In this document: positions 48,069 to 58,646 of the stretch, piece by piece | Position numbering within the stretch: the first letter of the stretch is position 1 | Layout: every line of letters begins with the position of its first letter | Assembly: GCA_947034895.1 (NCBI GenBank) | Contig: OX344764.1 | Span: 57,703,348-57,767,347, forward strand | From: Rhytidiadelphus loreus | Lineage: Eukaryota; Streptophyta; Bryopsida; Hypnales; Hylocomiaceae | Length of the DNA stretch: 64,000 nt | Direction of reading: 5' to 3' | Notes under the pieces: generated by a model | The model's database searches: none | What the model was told of the DNA's origin: nothing | The model's input: only the letters and a program-made list of their open reading frames with translations | Translations under genes and position numbers: made by a program

Positions 48069-49230
48069 CGCTGCAACCCTAAGAAATCCGCAAACCTAAT
48101 CGGAACTCAGTCCCTCCTCTCACTCGCCTCTCCACCTCTGCCGCACCATCATTCCGACGTTCCACACACATTCACACCGCTCCGATCCATCATCACCTCA
48201 AAATCTTCCTAATCGACCTCGCAATCTCGCAAATCACAACGACCGCGACAACCTCGTATCGAGAAAGAGCGACCGAAACTCTGTGAATGTATTAAATCCA
48301 AAGGCAAGCTCCCGCCGTCCCGCCGTCCGTCCGTTTCGGCCGACGCCTCCCACGCATACACACGCGCACAGTAGCGCCAAATGCAGACAACAGAACGGAC
48401 ACAGTAGAGTGAAGGGAAGCGATCACAGAGGGGAAGGAAGGCGACGAAAAAGACGGGGAGGAAATAAAGGATAAAGAAGGAGGAATTGGAACGAACAAAT
48501 GCTTCGTCCGTCTATTCCGGGTTAACTTACGTCCCTTATTATTAAAGCATGACGTATTAATCAGAGCCGCGAGTGCACGGAAAGAAGGCGATGAAGGACG
48601 ATAAAGATATAGAAGGCGGAACGGAAAGTGAAAACTTCTGTCAAGCTCCGTCCCTTCGAGTCCCCCCCCTCCCGCGCATAGAAGACTAGAGGACAGAATG
48701 ACTGCCACTGCAGGGAGAAGGGGATCTTGATAGAGTACAGTAGGGCGGACTTGCATGTGCAGTTGGAATCAGAAAAAAAACAATTTTTAAGTTGTAATTT
48801 TTAATTTTTCTGGAAATGGAGATGATTTTCATGATGTTCACATTTTTACGTGAGTAGGGAGAAACTATAATTTTAGGGGTAGCTTAGTCTTCTTGTCAAA
48901 CTAAAAGCAAACAAAAAGTCCAACTGAAGTCCAATGTCAACTAGGAATATTAAAATTAGTTTATCAAAAGTTGGAAAAAAAGTTGCCTGTCATAGGCCTC
49001 TCCCTATAATATTGCCAAACAACAATTCCAATTCCAATTCTCTTCTTGCAAATATTGCACACTTCCATGTAGAATTCCAGAAAATCTTTTGTCATTTTTG
49101 TGAAGTGCGGTAAGTTTTTGTACATGGATGTTCACCCCAAGGACCAATTTTACGGCATTATTGAATTAGAAGGGTAGTTTCTAGAAGGGGCTGTAAACTT
49201 CACAAGAACTCAAACTTTGCCATTTTTTTT
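48069..49230. other. BSL upstream region
   Basis: 48069-48760 is relatively GC-rich, contains CCGTCC-type runs (48311-48335) on the plus strand, and probably holds the BSL 5' UTR and promoter. Beyond 48760 the sequence becomes AT-rich intergenic DNA with no recognised gene. Confidence 0.5.
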
Positions 49231-49509
49231 ATCATTAGATGGGATTTGGCCCATCCAAAGGGCCGTGAGTTCCCAACTATAGGGAACGCGTTGCGGTGCA
49301 CCAACGCGGCAATTTGACGTGGCCGAGAGACAACCATGTCATTGGGGGGAAATTTACTTTCAGTTTCTCATTTTAGAAGCAATTTATTTTTTATTTTTTA
49401 TTTTTTATTTTTGGTAATACTGCACCCAACACTCCCTCGCTGCATTGGGAATAAATTTGAGAAAAGCCCCGAAGCGGCCCTCCAGTGCAGTTGAAACACA
49501 TCTAATGAT
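49231..49509. mobile_element. Inverted-repeat element related to the nested element at 23727-25418
   Basis: Begins ATCATTAGATG and ends CATCTAATGAT. It shares with the right half of 23727-25418 the order CCATGTCAT, T-rich block with TTTATTTTTTATTTT-type runs, then GCGGCCCTCC. The ~280-bp length suggests a deletion derivative of the same family. Confidence 0.6.
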
Positions 49510-50145
49510 GTCGTCCACATAGGAATTGGAGAGTAGAACCTAGTTCTCTAGATTTGCGAATGAATTAATGAGCACCAACTTACTTTAAAAGTCATTGTGC
49601 ACAAGCATTGTAGCTCTTTCGGTTTGTTTTCTTTCTAATAATAGTTAACACCCCAAGCCCTCTAGGTTTGTAATTCTTGTAAACATGGGGGTAGAGTTTG
49701 GAGGGGTTGCTAGAGGCCCTATATCTTCCCACCTTGCAATGGCAACCACCTAGCGCTGTCTAGATCGAAACTCCAATGATCTAATGGAAACAAACTCTAA
49801 TTAAATGTCAAGATTTGTCAAAGGACCTAATTTTGACCCTGTAAGGAATTTGGGCCGTTAAAACTAATATAAAAAATCTGAAATTTTTAAATAGTGTAGA
49901 AACTTGAAGATGATTTACCTTCACTCTAAATAATCAAAAAAACAATTATACATATTTTGAAAAAAATATCAAATCCCAAAGTTGAGTTTATATCTATAAT
50001 TAGCAACCTTGTCAACTATCCTTATAGGTGCCTTAGTTTGACCCCAAAATAAGAATTCAATTGATCACTACCTTTGGATTTGAGAATGAAAAGGAACCTC
50101 AAAAGGTAATTCAAGTGCACTTTATGAGGAACAAAATTAGGGCAA
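49510..50145. other. AT-rich spacer
   Basis: No exon, RNA gene or clear element end recognised. Confidence 0.45.
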
Positions 50146-50338
50146 CACTATAAGAAACTAGTGTTTTCTGACGTCTAAGCAGACAGATTTTGTTGGACAT
50201 TTAATATAACAACCCGTGTTTTTATGTCAACAATGACGTTCAATACAACATGAAGATGTTACATTAGACATAATTGTTGACATAAAAACATGAATGTTCA
50301 ACAAAATCCGTCTACTTAGAGGCAGTTTTCTTATAGTG
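50146..50338. mobile_element. CACTA-type (En/Spm) miniature element
   Basis: Begins CACTATAAGAAA and ends with its inverse TTCTTATAGTG. A 3-bp target duplication CAA lies on both sides (50143-50145, 50339-50341). Subterminal inverted similarity continues (TCTAAG..AGACGGATTTTGTTGAACAT type). CACTA termini plus a 3-bp duplication are diagnostic of the superfamily. At 193 bp there is no coding capacity. Confidence 0.9.
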
Positions 50339-51449
50339 CAAGGAAATGAATTAAGTTCCCTCCACTTTAATGCTTCAAGCATTTCTCATAGAACTTATTA
50401 TTTTTTCAAATGATCACATTTGAATAATTTGAATTCATACTTAGAATCAAAGCTTTGGAATGAAAAAAGAGAGGTCCCAAAATATAGAATTAACCACTAT
50501 AAATAAGGACTAATTTTTGCAATTATCCGATGTGGTGAAAAAACATTAATTTAAAAAAAAAAAACTACCCATAAAACTTGTAGTTGTACTCTAAGCAATT
50601 GTGTAAGAAGGTAGAGTTTGGAAAGAAGGTGATGATTAAGATAAAGATACCAAAGTGCATATTAATACAAATGATTTATCCTCTTTGTACATGTGACATT
50701 GATTTCTTTGAGTGGTGGTCGTAAGAATATATTAAAAACCATGCAAGAGTAAGGATGGGGGCATATAAGCTCTAAAACTATAAAAGAAATCAATTGTATT
50801 TTAGAAAGACAAGTAGGTTTAACAAAGTTCCAAAAATCTTATTTAAAGAATACATTCAAAATATTTTTGGAATATTCTTAAAATTTTATAAATTGGATAT
50901 GCCTATTATTTCATACCCAAAATCTCCCATTGAACTTCCAAATTTCCAAATACATTAGAACTTCTCTAATGCAATGACCTCTCTAAAGTGATGGATCGAG
51001 TCAATTGATTGTCTAGTCCTACACCAAGCACAATTCCAAACACACACATTAGAGAAGTTCTTTTAGATTCTTTAGCATCAAGACTTCAACCCTGGTCCTA
51101 GAGCTATTAAAGTTATACTATAGATAATAATTTACCAAAGTCAAAGTTAACTATTGTGGTGATCTTCAATCTCAAGTGAAAGTCAATTACCTCAAGTCTT
51201 CAAATCAACAAAAAAAATCCTCAAAATACATACTTCTTTCTAAAAATAATGTCAAGGAAATTTGTTGATTTTCCTTTGCCAATTAAGGCCCTATATCCCA
51301 TTCATACACAGTAGATTTTCCTTGAAGTGTCCCTCGAGTTTCATTAAAGTGGTCCTTCAAAAGTGACACTAAACTATCCCCTTACTTAATTGTGATTACC
51401 AATAGTTGACTCCTGATTTTTTTTGAGATTTTAGTTTTAAATCCAACTA
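50339..51449. other. AT-rich spacer
   Basis: No gene was recognised. The words ACATTAGAGAAGTTC (51045) and AGAACTTCTCTAATG (50959) form an inverted pair about 90 bp apart. Confidence 0.45.
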
Positions 51450-52026
51450 AGGTGGGTACACCCAAAAGCGCCACAAATTGGGCTGTGAGTAATTTGAAGG
51501 CTAAGTAGATAACATGGAATACAAGTTTGTAAAGAGATGTGTAGAAAAGGAAGAAATGCACAAAAAAAATTCAGATTTTGACAAATATGAGATCACAGTA
51601 GGGATACAAAGTTTTGGAAGTAGAGTATTCAAAAGCGCTCATAGGTTGCATTGAAAATCAACAGTCACATGCACAAAGTTCCCCTCCCAAAGTGTCATAA
51701 TGATAAGAAATGGAGTTGCAATCGTGTTTATAACAATGAAAAAAAATACCAAATTAGTAACCAACAAGCAATAGAAAAGCTTGTTAGTAATCAATGGAAA
51801 TTGTCCATGTGTTTGAAAGAAGAGAAAATAATGATTACCTTGTTAGAGAAACAAATCAACATGTGATGTGAGCTTAGAAGCATGTCACCAATACCAAAAT
51901 GGCCAATGGTTCTTTGATGAACCACCATATTCACTCACTGACAATTTTCAATAGGTAACTACACCATGTAAGGGCTTAATCTAGGGTGCGCTTTAAGGCA
52001 CTGTGCCATAATGGGTATACCCACCT
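51450..52026. mobile_element. TA-flanked MITE, 577 bp
   Basis: Begins AGGTGGGTACACCCA and ends TGGGTATACCCACCT, flanked by TA on both sides. A 71-codon open frame inside (51651-51866) has no recognised domain and is probably not a gene. Confidence 0.8.
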
Positions 52027-52044
52027 TACATAACGATTTCAGTG

Positions 52045-52225
52045 TCCACTTTTAAAAATTCATAGAAATCATATGTCATATCTGAAAATTCTGATTTTTG
52101 TTTTGAAAATTCATGATTTTCAATTGCCAATGACTACAAAAATATTTTTTTCCTGAGAGAAAGGTGCCTCCAACTATGCTGTATTTCTTATATATCAACA
52201 GTTTTTCTGTGTTTCCACGCCCTAT
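52045..52225 (-). mobile_element. Truncated relic of MITE family B
   Basis: Shares with 18445-18831 the blocks CATATCTGAAAAT, CATGATTTTCA, ACTACAAAAATAT, and CTCCAACTATGCTG followed by ATTTCTTATAT. It lacks the left end and lies directly after the right TA flank of the 51450-52026 MITE. Confidence 0.65.
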
Positions 52226-52960
52226 TCACACTTCCATTGTGAAAAGTTTGTTGTTAAATATTTTGTAAATATATATTTCTTTTTCGTCTTTTTTTGTCTT
52301 CTATTGTAAACTTATTTGTAAACTTATTTGTCCCAGACTTTTCCTGGCATGTAAGAGTCAAGTCATTGGCACGGGAAAGAGTGTCCTAATTCCTAAAGTG
52401 TAAGTGTACAGTACAACTCAAAATTGAAATTGAAATGCGTGCACAACGGCTTCGCCTTGGAAACAACAATTTTGATCAGAGAGAGAGAGAAACGAAACAA
52501 AACAAACAAACTGCTGGTTCGTTATTTAGTGATGATGACGACTGGATTGCACTTGGAGCCCCTCTGCAACGCCACCTAGATTGTTGTACCGCTCGTACCA
52601 CCCGACATCCGCCACGCGGCGCCTACTCCGCTTCCACCCAGTTCCTAGATTCCTCAGTCCATCATCTATGAATAACGTAGTTTTTCGCGATCGTTTTCAG
52701 CTCGCTCGCACCCTTGACAGAAAAGATTCGGCATCGAGCAAAGGAAGCGTGATTCGACGGGATCCCCGCGCTCAAATGTTGTGTCTCTAGCGCATGTTGT
52801 TGAAGAATTTCTCGATTCTTGTTATAATTTTTTTTTTTTTACATTCTCAGGTTTTAGGGTTTGAAAACTCAGGTGTGTTGATGGGGTGTGTTAACGTAGT
52901 GTAGAGTTTTTAGTCGCGCGTGTAGTTTGGCGCAGGGAGCGCGCGATCCGAGCTAGAAAC
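52226..52960. other. Upstream region of the TLDc gene
   Basis: Contains the doublet GTAAACTTATTT (52308, 52320), a GAGA run (52481-52490) and a T-run (52828-52840). A 78-codon open frame at 52435-52671 has no recognised domain; the region is probably promoter and 5' UTR. Confidence 0.45.
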
Positions 52961-55900
52961 ATGGGTCATGGGAGTAGCACTGCCGGTTCGAGTGAGGAGT
53001 TTGTAAGCGCGGCCAAGTAGGTTTCGGAATCACCTGTGTTTTGTTTTTTCCTTCCCTGCAAGGATCGCGAAAGTGCAAATTCGTGCTACATTCTGGTGTT
53101 GCAATTAGAAAAATTCAAGGGTTGATGTTGTGTGGCAGGCGGTTCACGGAGGCGGAGTTGCGGGACTTGAAGAAGCTGTTCGTTTCCTTGGCCTATCAGT
53201 CGAGAAGCAGCGGCGAATATATTATAGCGTCTGTCTTTCAGGTGCGAATTTGAAAAATATTTTCGTGGTTTCCTTGCGCCCTGTGGCGTGGCGTGTTGAA
53301 TATTATTTTTTGCTCTCTTGCAATTGAAGTAGAATTGTGTTCGTCCTAAAAGAAAAGCCAAAGGAAGAAATGAGTGGTTTGTTTTCTGGGAGTCTACGCT
53401 TTGGTCAGTTGGCGGTACCTTTGCCAAAAGTGTCGAAGGTCCCGCCCGTACCAACCAATTAGCTAACTGGAGAAGGTCACTAACCTATTGCGTGTAAGGT
53501 AACTGTTGGGGAGTCAGGTTTCAACTAACTCCTACATGACATTGGACAACCACGCAATGGTCCTCCCCATGCTGGGAAGGTATTATGCTTTGATAGACAC
53601 CTGGGAGGGAATTATCAGTTAATCCAAGGATTGAGGTTGGCAGAGGATCCATTTCCATTTAAGATAATTTTTTTCACTGTAGGGTTCCCCTTTTCAAGGA
53701 TGCAAAAGATTCATTGGTAAACAATGTTATGTAGGGTTTGCCCCGCTATCTCTGACCTATCAGCTAACTGGGGAAGTTAAGTAACCTATTGTGTGTAACG
53801 TAACTATTGGGGAGTCAGGTTTCAACTGCTCCCACTGGGTTGGTTGGTGTGCATTTAGGGCTTTAAATTAAAACTGACCCTGCTGGGATGGTGTGGATTC
53901 AGGACTAATTACCATGGCTTTGTGTGGATTTAGGACTTCTAGCCTTTGGTATAGGCACAGTTGGTATAGTATGCCAAAATTTAGTAAAGTTAAACGTGGA
54001 AATGAATGTAATTTTGTTGTACCAATTTGACACTGTCTTGTTAGTGCTGCTAGTCGTTTAGGTTACGGCAACATTTTTTTCACATTTTACAATGTGATGA
54101 CAACCTGATTGGATATTTTTTCCAGGCCCATTTTGGCATCCATGGTTCGTTAGGGGGGCGATTATTTGATCTGATTACCCGAAAGCGAGAAAACAAGTCC
54201 CTCTACTATGAAGACCTCGTCATTGCAAAGGTATGGATCAACCTGCCGGCCTTTATCTCAGACCACTGATTTGATGATGCAAAACACAAACTGGATATCC
54301 ACCACTGAAGGTGCATGCTGTTAAATGGACAAGCGCTCCAATTTGGAATGATGTGCATATGGTGTCCATTTTAGACGAGTAATGTGAACCCACTGTACAC
54401 ACCGAAACTTCTGTTGACCATAAGTACAGTACCCGGCAACCATGTTACGGACTCCTTATTGTGCCATTCGAAGAATTTTGCACAATATAGGATAGTATTG
54501 GCATTTTTTTGTCTTGCATAACTGACATTTAATATTTACACAATCCAATCCCAATCAAGCACACCAAATTTCAGTTTCAGTTTCAAAAAACCAAAATTCC
54601 ATTTTTGGTGAATTGTTTCTTTTAATATTCATGGTTTTACTTCATAATTGATTGAAAAACATTGGTGATGAGTTTTAAAATTTTGATTAAATAGATATGT
54701 AGGAAGCATCCATACAAACATATGATCTATGAAGAGTTCAATGTGAGGTGTTGTATGACCAAACTTTGTAAAATAGAGATCTCTATATTTGAGCTAGATT
54801 TTGGCAAAGTAATTGTACCATTGTGCTCAAAGGTACAAAATTAGTCATGTTGTAAGGGCCAAATAGAATAATCAAATTACAATTGTATTCTATATTATGC
54901 AAGAGTATTGGAATGGCACAATAGGATGTCCGTAGCATGGTTGGCGGGTACTGTACAATGAACCGTCCCTTCTTGCCTAAAATGAAGGCTTCATGCACAT
55001 TTTTCTGAACTACGGCGTATTTGAGGCACCGGCCTCAGAGCATTTCCACAAGTGATGTGCTCTGTATAATGTTGAAGGACGAAATTTTCAGTCACCTAGG
55101 TTGGTAACTTGTTGGCTTTGAAAGAGTTTCTTCTCATTGAGTTCTGCCTTTGCAATGCTTGTAATCATTTACTGACGCTAGTACTGGATGTAGGGGTTCT
55201 ACGAGAAAGGTGCACCAGATGAAGCCGAAACTTTCATGTACCAGCTTGTGGACTTGAGTGGAGATGGGCCTATTCAAAGGTTTCTCCACCCGTTCCTCTG
55301 TTTTTAATCCTATTGAGCTCAGCGTCGAACTGTGTTCTTGTAGCGATCTTGGTCATGCAACGAGTATTTTCCCAGAGAAACATATTTGAATTGCAATTTC
55401 TTACCGGAGGGTCATTTCGCAAGGGGTTCAGTATGCAGTTTCTGAAGTGCCACGGTAACCCCCTATTAGAACAAGAGGCCCAGAGTGGGCTGGTTTTTGT
55501 TTTTTTAAAATCAATTTTGATTAGGTCTCATGGTGTTTCTCTTTGTCCAATATTTTTTCTTTTTTTTACCAATACAGACGATTTTCTTCTGTGGTTCTGG
55601 TGATTTTAAAGTTTTGCTCCATTTAAGTTATATGATCAATTGAATCCTTGGTCTTTTCGGGGTTAACTTCGGTAAAGGGATGTGTACTCGAATAGATTTT
55701 CAATTGAATGTTTTGGTTTTGGGGTGCAGGACAGAGGTGGAAGGGGTGATCTTATCCGTTCTGCAGACAGTCTTAGGATCTAAAGATGCAGTGCCGGATG
55801 CGAGCTTGCCAGAAGGAAGTCTGCAGGCGTTCCATAAATCAGCGAGCTTTACCGAAGCCGTGGAGGAGGAGAATGCGGCGTCTATGTCTCTTGAAGACTT

Positions 55901-57702
55901 CCGCAAGTGGTGTGCAGCTGTTCCTTCCATGAAGAAATTTTTGTCGACTCTCTTGAAAGGTCCTGTGGCAGGTATGTGGAGTACATCTCTACCATTTTCA
56001 TTGAAGTTTTTTTTCACTTATCCCTATGTGAATGTTCGAAGTATCACATTATTTAAGAGTCCCTCTCCCTCAAGGCTACCCACTTGAAAATTTCTTCTTT
56101 ACATCAGGGTTGCCAGGTCGACTAGTTCCAGAGCTTCTGAAGCCAGAGAAGATGAGCCAGGTTCAGACAGTTATGAGGAAGGAGTATGCTTGGCATCTGG
56201 CAGGAGCTATGCAACCCCAAGAAGCCGTTAATTGGGTTCTCGTGTATCACAGTTCTGCTCATGGTCTCAGCTTCAATACCTTTTTGGGCAAGCTTGCGTA
56301 CGTTTCTTTACAGTGCACCTTCCGACAGGATAAGTTCTTGTGATTTGATTCTTTAGTGGTCATGGTGTTATTTATGCAATGAACACAGCAAACCATTAGA
56401 GTATGATCACGGCTTACTTTCTGCTTCCAAAAAGTCCAAGCAGTTGTTAAAGTTGACAGGATAAGCCATTTTAAGCCCAATTTATGTTTTCTGATTCATC
56501 TGTAGAATTTGGAGTTTGGAGTGTAGACGGAAATTGCCTCACAAAGAAATATCTCCTTATGAACGCATTTTAATAGAGTGATAGAAGATCAAAGACCATG
56601 GAACGAGGTTTTAACATGCATTGTGTGGTTGACAGGATTGTGCAAGGGCCGTCGGTGCTGGTAGTGAAAGACAAGGAGGGCTGTGTTTATGGAGGGTATG
56701 CTTCACAGCCTTGGGAGAAGCACAGTGACTTCTATGGAGACATGAAGTCTTTCGTCTTTACTCTTCATCCCAAGGCTGCTGTGTATCGACCGACGGGGAA
56801 GAATGCAAACTTGCAATGGGTGAGAACCTCATCCAACTCGACCTTTTCTTCCCATCTTATTCATTCCCCTTGTGCATTATAGGTCTTTTGAGTTCGTTAA
56901 CTTTATTATCTCTACCCCGAGGTGAGAGTCTGAGCAAATGGTTGTTTGAAATTGTAAAGAGTTCCGGTGGCCAATGAAAATTTGATATGTATAAGAGTAA
57001 TGTGGGGGTCATCATTCCAGATATGAATTTCTCATGTTACTAGAATTGTAACGCGTACACAGCTATAAGAATAGTGGCATTCTAAGGTTGTCAAATAGGG
57101 ATTATGAAATTTCAATTAGTGAAAGAATGACTTGTGGCAGTTTGACTTTTTGAAATTCTATTTAATGTACATAGTTTTGACAGCTTAAACTCATGAAATA
57201 ATGGCTCTACATTGCTTCATTCTAGTGCTAGTACATAGCATACATATGAATATTAAAGTTTGCATGACAAGTGTCTTATCTACTGGAAAAAGAAATCTAA
57301 CTGATACAAATGGTGGAGTAGAGCCACTTGTTTAATATCAGTGTTGGAAAACGTTTAATGACCGCTTCGGTCTTCGTTATGGTGCAGTGTGCAGTGAACT
57401 ATTCGTCGGAGAGTATTCCGAATGGAGTCGGTTTTGGAGGCCAGATCCACCATTTTGGTCTTTTTGTGAACGGAGCTTTCGAAGGTGGCCACTCCCGGCA
57501 TTCTGTGACTTACGACAATCCTCCTCTCTCCAGCACAGCAAACATTGTCCCAGACGTTATTGAATGCTGGGCTGTGGTTGTGAAAGGGGACGACAGTACA
57601 TCCAACGGAGCGTCCGGTCTGCAAGGCACAATTCTAGAGCGGTTCAAAGAAGATCGTCAAATGCTCAACATGGTGGGCATTGCAGGTGCAAGTGTGTCTT
57701 GA
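52961..57702 (+). CDS. TLDc-domain protein, MEAK7-like
   Basis: Eight exons: 52961-53016, 53139-53241, 54126-54230, 55194-55279, 55730-55971, 56108-56297, 56636-56819, 57388-57702; 426 aa. The N-terminus MGHGSS fits the MGxxxS myristoylation consensus, as in human MEAK7. The N-terminal half (RFTEAELRDLKKLFVSL, YYEDLVIAK, YQLVDLSGDG, SLEDFRKWCAAVPS) has the EF-hand-like look of that family. The TLDc domain covers about residues 238-404: WVLVYHSS..LSFNTFLGKL, GPSVLVVKDKEGCVYGGYAS, DFYGDMKSFVFTLHP, LQWCAVNYSSESIPNGVGFG, FGLFVNGAFEGGHSRHSVTY, and an ERF tail. MEAK7 in animals is a lysosomal mTOR-pathway protein; plant homologues are largely uncharacterised. Membrane anchoring is inferred from the myristoylation motif only. 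Confidence 0.9.
53452..53835 (+). repeat. ~80-bp direct repeat pair in TLDc intron 2
   Basis: Copies at about 53452-53531 and 53755-53835 share CAGCTAACTGG/TAGCTAACTGG, TAACCTATTG.GTGTAA, GTAACT.TTGGGGAGTCAGG and TTTCAACT. Function unknown. Confidence 0.75.
54427..54953. mobile_element. TA-flanked MITE with ~75-bp inverted arms in TLDc intron 3
   Basis: The left arm CAGTACCCGGCAACCATG continues through TATTGTGCCATTC and TTGCACAATATAG. The right arm is the inverse, ending CATGGTTGGCGGGTACTG. TA flanks both ends, as in the Tc1/mariner type; 527 bp with no coding capacity. It lies wholly within intron 54231-55193. Confidence 0.85.
55546..55670 (+). repeat. Dispersed repeat, copy 1 (TLDc intron 4)
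   Basis: Shares with 60713-60863 and 63510-63650 the ordered blocks TTTGTCCAAT, TTTCTT.TTT, GA..TTCTTC, GGTTCTGGTGA/GATTCTGGT, ATATGATCAATTGAAT and a terminal GGGTTAAC. The GGGTTAAC end resembles the right end of the TTAA elements. Confidence 0.55.
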
Positions 57703-58646
57703 CAACGCCGAGGATTAGAGTCGCATATATGTAGTATTCATTTTGTATCATATTGTATTCTCTGGACTCAATCAACAAGAACCTTATGTAAATTTATTTA
57801 ACAACAAAATGCTTTACTGCATTGCATGGTTTCTATCAGCTGGGCACTCTCGAGGGTATCCATATAGTGGTTGCAGAGGGATGCGAGGCGTGCATACACT
57901 AGCAACAACTATATTCACATTTATACCTCAATGTGCATACCAGCATGGCTTGTGCAATGCCCTTTATAATATTCTTTGAGAACTCACCCTGGTAACCAAA
58001 ATATGCAAAATATCAAAAATGAAACATTCATTGTAGAGAGCGTGTATGGCACCTGAGCCGAGCACGTGATTGTGCACAAAACGAGAAAGATTTCTTTTCC
58101 AACAGTTTGAAAAGAATAAGCTTTTAACTTTTCCAAAACACTGTAATTTCAAACACATATGGAAGCATAATTGTGAGGCCGTGCACTAGAAGATATGGCA
58201 AGCCATTAAAAGACTGGAGGTGTTGAAATAAAACTCAGAAGCGTATGTACATTTCTTAGCGTTCAAGTTTTTTCTTGAAAAGCTCAATCTGCAATGGCTG
58301 AGCAATAGCTCGCTACTCTACGTAAAAGATAAAAATCGACTACCGCTCTAAATGGCACCACATTCCGAAGTAGCAAGTTTCAATTTGGTTGTGGAGTACT
58401 TCTGTTGTGGGACGCTGCACTAACTTCCATGGAAAACCTTCGAGTCCTTTGTTGTGCACCAATAGCAGACCATTTTAGAACATCTACCAAAAAACTTTGA
58501 CCATATGGTATCCAAATAACGCATTCTTCGGTGCGCTGGAATCCTCGTTCTTTTGCCAACAAAAACATCAACAATATTTTGACCAGTGAAATAATAGGAA
58601 CGACGCTCAAGGGCAAAAGAGTCGGCTTTAATTTGGGTGTCCTACT
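57703..58646. other. Intergenic region between converging genes
   Basis: Lies between the TLDc stop codon and the sphingosine kinase stop codon, so it should hold both 3' UTRs. No further gene was recognised. Confidence 0.5.

Noticed and set aside
47601..48082. Plus-strand open frames rich in Leu, Pro and Arg
   Set aside because: Shadows of BSL exon 1 on the other strand; the acidic Glu repeat there reads as Leu/Ser/Pro in antisense.
48292..48756. Minus-strand 154-codon open frame upstream of BSL
   Set aside because: Low-complexity Ser/Pro composition in the BSL 5' UTR/promoter, and the BSL start at 48068 is well supported.
51651..51866. 71-codon open frame
   Set aside because: Lies wholly inside a non-autonomous TA MITE and resembles no transposase.
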